Source: Flavipsychrobacter stenotrophus (GTDB lineage Bacteria > Bacteroidota > Bacteroidia > Chitinophagales > Chitinophagaceae). Taken from it: a stretch of 12,162 nt of DNA. Below, piece after piece: positions 6,833 to 12,162 of this stretch; position 1 is the first letter of the stretch, and every line of letters starts with the position of its first letter. The notes beneath the pieces were generated by a model, which worked only from the letters and a program-made list of their open reading frames with translations, was not told where the DNA came from and did no database searches. Location of the stretch: positions 1-12,162 of the forward strand of contig CANCOG010000093.1 in NCBI GenBank assembly GCA_947379685.1, read 5' to 3'. Position numbers and translations under genes: made by a program.

Positions 6833-7468
6833 TTACAGATTTGGCTGCGGGGTCGTTCTTAAATACGGCTTCACCCTTGTGTAACCCTTGGGGAATTTAG
6901 CTGCTATATCTTCGTCCTTTACGGCCATGCTAATAATAACGTCATCACCCTGTTCCCAGTTTGCTGGTGTTGCTACGCTGTAGTTTGCAGTTAACTGAAG
7001 GCTATCGATCACGCGGAGTATTTCGTCGAAATTGCGGCCAGTTGAGGCAGGATAAGTGATGGTGAGTTTTATTTTTTTATCTGGCCCGATCACAAATACT
7101 GACCGCACGGTAAATTTATCACTTACCTGCGGGTGAATCATATCATACAGGTTGGCTACCTCGAATGTTGGGTCGGCAATGATGGGGAAATTGACATGTG
7201 TATGCTGGGTTTCATCTATGTCTCCCACCCACATATTGTGAGATTCAACAGTATCTGTACTCAAGGCGATCACCTTTACATTCCGTTTTTCAAATTCGCC
7301 GGCGAGTTTGGCTACTTCCCCAAGTTCGGTTGTACATACCGGAGTAAAGTCGGCAGGGTGGGAAAAAAGCACTCCCCAGCTGTTTCCCAGCCATTCATGA
7401 AATTGAATATCACCTTTGGTTGTTGCTGCTTTAAAATCTGGTGCGATGTCACCTAACCGGATGCTCAT
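6833..7468 (-). CDS. 1-Cys peroxiredoxin, Prx6-type
   Basis: This 211-residue cytoplasmic thiol peroxidase should reduce hydrogen peroxide and organic hydroperoxides. It starts with the thioredoxin-fold segment RLGDIAPDFKA and carries the peroxidatic motif HPADFTPVCTTE with the active cysteine at C45. T42 and the arginine in FTVRSVFVIGPD complete the expected catalytic set. C45 is the only cysteine in the whole protein, so there is no resolving cysteine and an external thiol must recycle it. The length and the long C-terminal extension (PANWEQGDDVII, ending KGYTRVKPYLR) fit the Prx6 subfamily rather than the shorter AhpC or BCP types. It appears to be transcribed alone: a candidate promoter lies 42 bases upstream and a strong terminator follows. 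No OxyR-type site was recognised. Confident at family level; no gene symbol is assigned because naming differs among species. Confidence 0.95.
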   Translation of the reverse strand: MSIRLGDIAPDFKAATTKGDIQFHEWLGNSWGVLFSHPADFTPVCTTELGEVAKLAGEFEKRNVKVIALSTDTVESHNMWVGDIDETQHTHVNFPIIADPTFEVANLYDMIHPQVSDKFTVRSVFVIGPDKKIKLTITYPASTGRNFDEILRVIDSLQLTANYSVATPANWEQGDDVIISMAVKDEDIAAKFPKGYTRVKPYLRTTPQPNL

Positions 7469-7801
7469 GTTGCTGAAGTTTTATTGGTACAAAAGATTGA
7501 ATTGTTAGTCAAATATACAAAGAAGGAACGGGTATTGGTCTTATTTTGGCACGGTTGTTTTAGCAGGTATTTAAGCAGCAGACCGTAGGGAAGGGGTCGG
7601 GAATTCCGGCTATCCTGTGCTGTGTTTTGGTTGTCAGGAGGTTATGACGGGAGGATTATTTTATAGGCCACAGACCCGAAATGAATTAAACCGGGCGATT
7701 TTTAAAAGGTCAAACTTTTTCCGAAAATTAGCATCATAGCGTGGCCTGAATTGGATTGCTATCGCTATTTTTACAAGGCTCTAGCCCCCCTGAAATGTGA
7801 C
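7469..7801. other. Divergent intergenic region between peroxiredoxin and efflux adaptor genes
   Basis: This gap of 333 bases separates two divergently transcribed genes and must hold both promoters. The peroxiredoxin side has the TATATTTG box. On the adaptor side the best -7 resemblance is TATTTTTA at 7766-7773 (7 of 8), with no TTG at the right distance. A short inverted repeat, AAAAG/CTTTT (7704-7708 and 7715-7719), could be a small operator or chance. The middle part, about 7550-7680, shows no open frame with protein-like features, no hairpin terminator and no RNA gene that could be recognised. Confidence 0.6.
7510..7517 (-). promoter_or_regulatory. Candidate -7 box (TAnnTTTG type) for the peroxiredoxin gene
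   Basis: Read on the minus strand, the bases are TATATTTG, a full match to the Bacteroidota -7 consensus TAnnTTTG, ending 42 bases before the ATG at 7468. At the usual 19-base spacing upstream the bases are ACC rather than the TTG of the -33 element, so the match is only half of the expected promoter. Confidence 0.45.
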
Positions 7802-8869
7802 ATGAAATTAAATCAATCAATTTGCTGTTTAGTCGCCGGTTGTGCTATTGCGTTAGCCCTTCCTGCCTGTAGTGCCAAAAAAGACGAATCACCGGCTGCA
7901 GGAACGGCGGGGAAACCCACTGTGCTGAATGCAGAAGGCTTTGTAGTGCGGGCGCAGCCTTTCCAAAGTGACTACACGACGAGCGGGTCTTTATTACCCA
8001 ATGAGGTGACACAGATTTTGCCGGAAATTTCCGGTAGAATAACCTCTATCACGTTCAAAGAAGGAACCCATGTAACCAAGGGGCAGCTTCTGGTGCAGTT
8101 GTACAATGACGACATAAGGGCGCAGATACAGAAATCGGATGCGCAGCGGGAATTGCAGCTCAAGATCAAGGAGCGGCAGGCAAAGTTACTTAGTATTGGC
8201 GGTATCAGCCAGCAGGATTACGAAAGTACGACTGCACAGATTCAGTCTATAGATGCCGACATAGCCTATTCCCGGGCGCAACTCAGAAAGACGAGTATTC
8301 TGGCACCTTTCGAAGGGCGCGTCGGTATCAGGAATGTAAGTCTTGGGGCAGTTGTTACGCCCGGTACTATTATTGCCAGCCTGCAACAGAGCACAGTGTT
8401 GAAAATGGATTTTACACTGCCAGAACAATATAAGGATGAGGTGCCAGTGGGTAAGCAGATAAGTTTCACAGTTACAGGTAATCTCGATACTTTTTCAGGA
8501 ACAATAAGCGCAATAGAGCCTTCTGCTGATGCTGTAACGCGCACGCTCAAAGTGCGTGCGCTCGTGGAAAATAAAAAGGAAAAGCTAACGGCCGGATCGT
8601 TCACCCACGTGGTGGTACCCTTCATTAATAATAAGAGCGCCCTGATGATACCGCCTCAGTCCGTTATTCCTACCGACCGGGATAAGGAAGTGGCAGTTGT
8701 CAAAAACGGGAAGGCTAAACTGGTGCCAGTTACGATAGGCGCGCGTACCAATAGTCAGGTGGAGATCATACAGGGACTGAAAGCAGGTGACACTATTTTA
8801 ACCACGGGTATCATGCAGGTGAAGCAAAATATGAGTGTAAAAATAGTGAAAGTGAAGGGTGCGGAATAG
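7802..8869 (+). CDS. RND efflux periplasmic adaptor (membrane fusion protein), lipoprotein
   Basis: This 355-residue AcrA/MexA-type adaptor links an inner-membrane RND pump to a TolC-type channel. The ATG at 7802 was preferred to an upstream TTG at 7751 because it directly begins a lipoprotein signal peptide with lipobox LPAC, C23 being the lipidated residue. Domains in order are: first half of the lipoyl domain (about 66-98, GRITSITFKEGTHVTKGQ); a short alpha-helical hairpin (about 100-160, charged and Gln-rich, with GISQQDYE at the tip); second lipoyl half (APFEGRVGIRNVSLGAVV); a beta-barrel domain (LKMDFTLPEQY onward); and a membrane-proximal domain ending in ILTTGIMQVKQ. Its length is slightly below AcrA because of the short helical hairpin. 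Oddly, it stands alone on the plus strand, converging on the TolC-type gene 54 bases away, whereas adaptor genes usually head the pump operon. Pairing with the neighbouring pump is likely but unproven. Confidence 0.93.
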   Translation: MKLNQSICCLVAGCAIALALPACSAKKDESPAAGTAGKPTVLNAEGFVVRAQPFQSDYTTSGSLLPNEVTQILPEISGRITSITFKEGTHVTKGQLLVQLYNDDIRAQIQKSDAQRELQLKIKERQAKLLSIGGISQQDYESTTAQIQSIDADIAYSRAQLRKTSILAPFEGRVGIRNVSLGAVVTPGTIIASLQQSTVLKMDFTLPEQYKDEVPVGKQISFTVTGNLDTFSGTISAIEPSADAVTRTLKVRALVENKKEKLTAGSFTHVVVPFINNKSALMIPPQSVIPTDRDKEVAVVKNGKAKLVPVTIGARTNSQVEIIQGLKAGDTILTTGIMQVKQNMSVKIVKVKGAE

Positions 8870-8923
8870 AAGAGATTGAATTGATAAAACAATGCCATTC
8901 CTCTGAATAAACTCTTACCGCCC

Positions 8924-10216
8924 TTATTTCACCAGTTGATTTTCCAGTTCCAACACCAGGGTTTCGTTTACTTTTAAATTGTAACTGGCTGTATAGAGGC
9001 GCTCCAGTGCTGTTACGTAATCGGTTTCGGCTTGCCGGGACTCGAGGGTGGTGCCAACGCCAACACGAAACCTGGCAAGCTGGACATCCAGGTTTTCTTT
9101 TGCAAACCTGATGCTCTCATTTTCAAGGTTGTAGGCTGCAACTGCTACACTGTAATTTTGCCAGGCGGTCTTGTATTGTTTACCTAGAAAAGTGCTCTGC
9201 CGGTCATACATTAGTTTGTCGCGCATAGTCTGTAACGACGCTACCTTGGCTTGCCTGCGGAGGTTTCCGCCTTCAAAAACCGGGACGGACAGATTAAGTG
9301 ATCCGGTGGGGCCATAGCTTTGACTAAATACAGAAAAACCAGTAGAGTTGGTGGTGCGGTTATACGTATAGCCACCATTAAATGAAAGATTTGGGAGGAA
9401 GTACGTTTTAGCGATTTTTTCGTTGAGTTGTGATACTTCTGAATTGTGTTTCAGCAGGGACATGGATAGGTTTAGCTCCTTTAACCGCGACCTGTCAATC
9501 GGAGTCAGGCTGGTGTTTGTTTCAATGCTATCATCGAGTAAATATTGTTTATCTTCATCATCACCCATTAGCTCGCTGAGGGAGTCCATTGCTTGCGTGA
9601 GGTTCGCAACGTAAGTCAGAGAGTCGCTCTGACGGGCATTGTAGTCGACATGAGCCTGCAGGTAATCTACCTTGGCACCAGCTCCAGTTTCGTACTTAAG
9701 TCTTGAAATGGCCATCCTCACTTCCGCCAAAGCCAGTGCCGTATCAATAGCAATCAATTGTTTTTGCTGCCACACCACCTTTGCGTACATCTGTATGGTT
9801 CTGGAAACCATGGTTTGTACCTGTGTTTTTAACTGTAGCCCACCGATAGTTTCCAGTTCGCTAAGTTCCTTCTTCATCAGGAACATTTTTCCACCGTCGA
9901 AGATGGTCCAGTTTACTTGCACAACTGGGTTGTAATTAGTGCTTTTGGCATGAGGGTTGTTTTGAACCGCACCACTTGCCAGGTCGTTATGAGTATTGCT
10001 GCGTGTTTCTGTTGCACTTGCATTCAGAATTACATATGGTGAGAATCCGGCGTTGCCATAAGTGTTGTTGCGTGCAGCCTGCTGGGCTGCCAGGTCCGCG
10101 ATACGGATATCGAAATTGTGGCTGAGCGTTCGCGCAATGGCTTCCTGTAAAGTCAGCCGTTCCTGGGCACTTGCGTTGAGAGTCAGGGGCAATAATATGA
10201 GTAACAGGTACTTCAT
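8924..10216 (-). CDS. TolC-family outer-membrane efflux protein
   Basis: This 430-residue outer-membrane channel subunit should trimerise into a beta-barrel plus periplasmic helical tunnel through which the RND pump expels substrates. A signal peptide (about 1-18, ending NASAQ) is followed by ERLTLQEAIARTLSHNFDI, the usual start of the first OEP repeat. Characteristic elements are the first outer-membrane strand segment ending in VNWTIFDGGK, long Gln- and Ala-rich helices, and the second repeat with FLPNLSFNGGYTY, SLNLSVPVFEGGNLR and the late RFRVGVGTTLESRQAETDYV. The two-fold internal repeat and overall length fit the family. It lies 71 bases behind the pump gene on the same strand with no terminator in between, so the two are probably one transcript. 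It ends facing the adaptor gene, and no clear terminator was seen in the 54-base convergent gap. The substrate is unknown. Confidence 0.94.
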   Translation of the reverse strand: MKYLLLILLPLTLNASAQERLTLQEAIARTLSHNFDIRIADLAAQQAARNNTYGNAGFSPYVILNASATETRSNTHNDLASGAVQNNPHAKSTNYNPVVQVNWTIFDGGKMFLMKKELSELETIGGLQLKTQVQTMVSRTIQMYAKVVWQQKQLIAIDTALALAEVRMAISRLKYETGAGAKVDYLQAHVDYNARQSDSLTYVANLTQAMDSLSELMGDDEDKQYLLDDSIETNTSLTPIDRSRLKELNLSMSLLKHNSEVSQLNEKIAKTYFLPNLSFNGGYTYNRTTNSTGFSVFSQSYGPTGSLNLSVPVFEGGNLRRQAKVASLQTMRDKLMYDRQSTFLGKQYKTAWQNYSVAVAAYNLENESIRFAKENLDVQLARFRVGVGTTLESRQAETDYVTALERLYTASYNLKVNETLVLELENQLVK

Positions 10217-10287
10217 TAATCTTTTCGTTTTAGTGTAATGGATCCGTCAGCCTTATTTCTATTGCTGAAAGGTTAATGTCTCAATTC

Positions 10288-12162
10288 TTATTCCAATACA
10301 GGAACCCTTGTCTGGTCTTCTGTTTTTTGTTCAACCTGTTCTTCTGCTTCCGGGTTTACCTTCTTTTTACGGGAAAGGAATGAATAAATCACAGGCACGA
10401 TGAACAGGGATAAAATTAACGAGAACATGATACCACCTACAATAACAATACCTAATGGCTTACGACTGGTGGAAGCTGCGCCAAGTGACAAAGCGATTGG
10501 CAGCGCCCCGAATACCATTGCAAGGCTAGTCATTAAAATTGGCCTGAGCCGCATTGTTGCAGCTTCGACAGCCGCCTCCATGCTATTGGTTCCCCGTTCC
10601 CGGATGTGATTGGCGTATTCAACAATGAGGATACCGTTCTTGGTTACAAGGCCGATGAGCATGATCATACCTATCTCGGAAAAAATGTTCAGGGTTTGGT
10701 CGAACAACCAAAGGGAAATAAGCGCACCTGCCAAGGCGAGTGGTACCGTGAGCATAATGGTAAGCGGGTCAATAAAGCTTTCGAATTGTGCGGCAAGAAT
10801 CAGGTAAATAAGCGCCAGCGCAAGCAGGAAGGCAAAGGAAGTATTCGAAGAACTTTCTACATAGTCCATAGAAGCCCCTGCAAGGGCGGAATTGAAGCTA
10901 TCGTCAATTATCTTTTTGTCTTTTAGCTTTTTGAAAATGCCCTGCATTGCCGAAATTCCGTCCCCAATCGTTTTGCCAGGGGAAAGGTTAGCGGAAACGG
11001 TCGCGGATTTAAACCGATTGAAATGGAATATCTGAGAAGGGCTTGTCGATTCCCTGATCTGGACAATGTTGTCTATTGAAATCAACTGGCCATTCTTTGC
11101 CCGTACATAGTATTGCGACAGGTCAACAGGTGCATCTCTGTTTGCTCTAAATACCTGGCCAATCACCAGGTATTGTTTGCCGCTAATGGTAAAGTAGCCC
11201 AGCGGGCCATTACTTAGTGCGAACTGCAGCGTCTGAGATATATCGCTGGCAGATATACCCAAATCGGAAGCTTTGGCCCTGTCTATTGTTACTGATAGTT
11301 CAGGTTTGTTGAATTTAAGGTCAACGTCAACGCCCTGGAAAGTTTTATCGGCATTGGCTTCTTCGAGGAACTGCGGCAGCACTTTTTGAAGCTTGGTAAA
11401 GTCGATATTCTGTAATACAAATACTACCGGGAAGGCGCTGCCTCCGCGTTGAACTGCAATGGTCTGCTCCTGAATAGCAAATGCTTTGCCGAAATTCAAT
11501 TTCTTGAGGTTTTTGCCTACGGCCTCAACTATTTGCGCCTGACTCCGGTGACGTGTTTCCGGGTCGCTAAGCCTGACATTTGCATTGGCTGCGTTTACAG
11601 CACCGTTAGCCGAACCGGGTGATGTAATAGTGAGCAATACCTGTTTTTCCGGAACGCTATCCAGCACAACATTAGCTATCTGGTCCATGTAGTGGTCCAT
11701 CGCATCGTATGATGTCCCTTCCGGCGTTGTCACCTGTAGGCGGAACCGGCTGCGATCTTCCAATGGCGCCAGTTCGCTCTGCATGTTCTTGCCAATAAGT
11801 ATGATAAGCAGGAAGGAAACTGCGATTCCCGAAAGTGATATCCAGCGGTGTTTCATGATCCACTGAAGCACTTTGCGGTAACCATTTTCCATTCCGGTAA
11901 AGAAAGGTTCTGTTTTGGTGTAGAATTTTGAAGGTTTGTGTACGTCTTTTGTCATGAGAACATTGAGCACCGGCGTAAGTGTCAGCGATACAAATGCTGA
12001 AATAAGTACGGCCCCAGCCACCACAATACCGAATTCGCGGAACAACCTGCCGGTGAAACCCTGAAGGAAGATGATAGGGAGGAACACAACAGCCAAAGTG
12101 ATAGAGGTGGATATAACAGCGAAATATATTTCTTCGCTACCTTCTCTCGCCGCCTTATGCTT
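10288..12162 (-). CDS. RND-family inner-membrane efflux pump, C-terminal part (5' end outside window)
   Basis: The frame stays open to the right edge, giving 624 residues, about 60% of a usual pump of roughly 1,040. A TTG at 12096 is internal: codons before it read KHKAAREGSEEIYFAVISTSIT, a conserved RND stretch. Visible are TM5 (SITLAVVFLPIIF), TM6 (GIVVAGAVLISAFVSLTLTP), TM7 (WISLSGIAVSFLLIILIG), the second periplasmic porter and docking region, then TM8 to TM12. The TM10 lysine of the proton relay is present in GLVTKNGILIVEYA (codon 10641-10639), and TM11 begins RLRPILMTSLAMVFGALP. The TM4 aspartates lie outside the window. The pattern is that of the HAE1 group, which exports drugs and other hydrophobic compounds using the proton gradient, not the metal-exporting HME group. 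The end is a charged cytoplasmic tail. The TolC-type gene follows. Confidence 0.94.
   Translation of the reverse strand, partial: KHKAAREGSEEIYFAVISTSITLAVVFLPIIFLQGFTGRLFREFGIVVAGAVLISAFVSLTLTPVLNVLMTKDVHKPSKFYTKTEPFFTGMENGYRKVLQWIMKHRWISLSGIAVSFLLIILIGKNMQSELAPLEDRSRFRLQVTTPEGTSYDAMDHYMDQIANVVLDSVPEKQVLLTITSPGSANGAVNAANANVRLSDPETRHRSQAQIVEAVGKNLKKLNFGKAFAIQEQTIAVQRGGSAFPVVFVLQNIDFTKLQKVLPQFLEEANADKTFQGVDVDLKFNKPELSVTIDRAKASDLGISASDISQTLQFALSNGPLGYFTISGKQYLVIGQVFRANRDAPVDLSQYYVRAKNGQLISIDNIVQIRESTSPSQIFHFNRFKSATVSANLSPGKTIGDGISAMQGIFKKLKDKKIIDDSFNSALAGASMDYVESSSNTSFAFLLALALIYLILAAQFESFIDPLTIMLTVPLALAGALISLWLFDQTLNIFSEIGMIMLIGLVTKNGILIVEYANHIRERGTNSMEAAVEAATMRLRPILMTSLAMVFGALPIALSLGAASTSRKPLGIVIVGGIMFSLILSLFIVPVIYSFLSRKKKVNPEAEEQVEQKTEDQTRVPVLE

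Noticed and set aside
7751..7801. TTG at 7751 as the start of the efflux adaptor
   Set aside because: It would put 17 polar and aromatic residues before a clear lipoprotein signal peptide that starts properly at the ATG at 7802.
7750..8930. Site-specific invertible segment containing the adaptor gene
   Set aside because: The two flanks were compared by eye in reverse complement and no convincing inverted repeat was found; no recombinase gene is nearby.
10247..10268. TCAGC/GCTGA inverted repeat between pump and channel genes as a terminator
   Set aside because: Only a 5-bp stem with a 12-base loop and no T-run; the two genes are more likely one transcript.

Overview
The window looks like chromosomal DNA from a member of the Bacteroidota, most likely a Chitinophagaceae-like soil or freshwater lineage. 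The genus is not resolvable from the sequence alone. The pointers are a LytS-type sensor kinase with a periplasmic propeller plus Y_Y_Y domain paired with a LytTR regulator, an M1 metallopeptidase of the type found fused to ABC permeases in this phylum, weak or absent Shine-Dalgarno sequences, and a -7 box of the phylum-specific TAnnTTTG type.

Layout. (1) 1-1425, plus: the C-terminal part of an M1-family zinc metallopeptidase that begins before the window. (2) 1426-1751: a gene-free gap holding a short structured, repeat-like element. It has two hairpins with an identical GTTACAAAC core inside a possible closing stem, bracketed by a perfect 15-bp direct repeat; the right copy of that repeat is one arm of a strong hairpin. 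(3) 1752-2531, plus: rluF, a 23S rRNA pseudouridine synthase. (4) 6379-2619, minus: a two-gene signalling operon, LytTR response regulator followed by a large membrane sensor kinase, with stop and start codons overlapping as TAATG. (5) 6380-6832: an AT-rich regulatory gap followed by a strong terminator hairpin usable from both strands. (6) 7468-6833, minus: a 1-Cys (Prx6-type) peroxiredoxin with a candidate promoter. (7) 7802-8869, plus: a lipoprotein periplasmic adaptor of an RND efflux pump. (8) 10216-8924, minus: a TolC-type outer-membrane channel. (9) 12162-10288, minus: the C-terminal 60% or so of an RND inner-membrane pump.

How the genes work together. The adaptor, the RND pump and the TolC-type protein supply all three parts of a tripartite efflux system. 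The adaptor is on the opposite strand and converges on the pump-channel pair, which is not the usual single-operon order, so whether they assemble together is an inference. The kinase and regulator form one signalling unit with an unknown ligand and targets. The peroxiredoxin, rluF and the M1 peptidase are independent housekeeping or stress genes.

No tRNA, rRNA, CRISPR array, transposase or integrase was seen. No clearly novel multi-gene system is present. The least explained piece of DNA is the structured repeat-like element at about 1446-1681.
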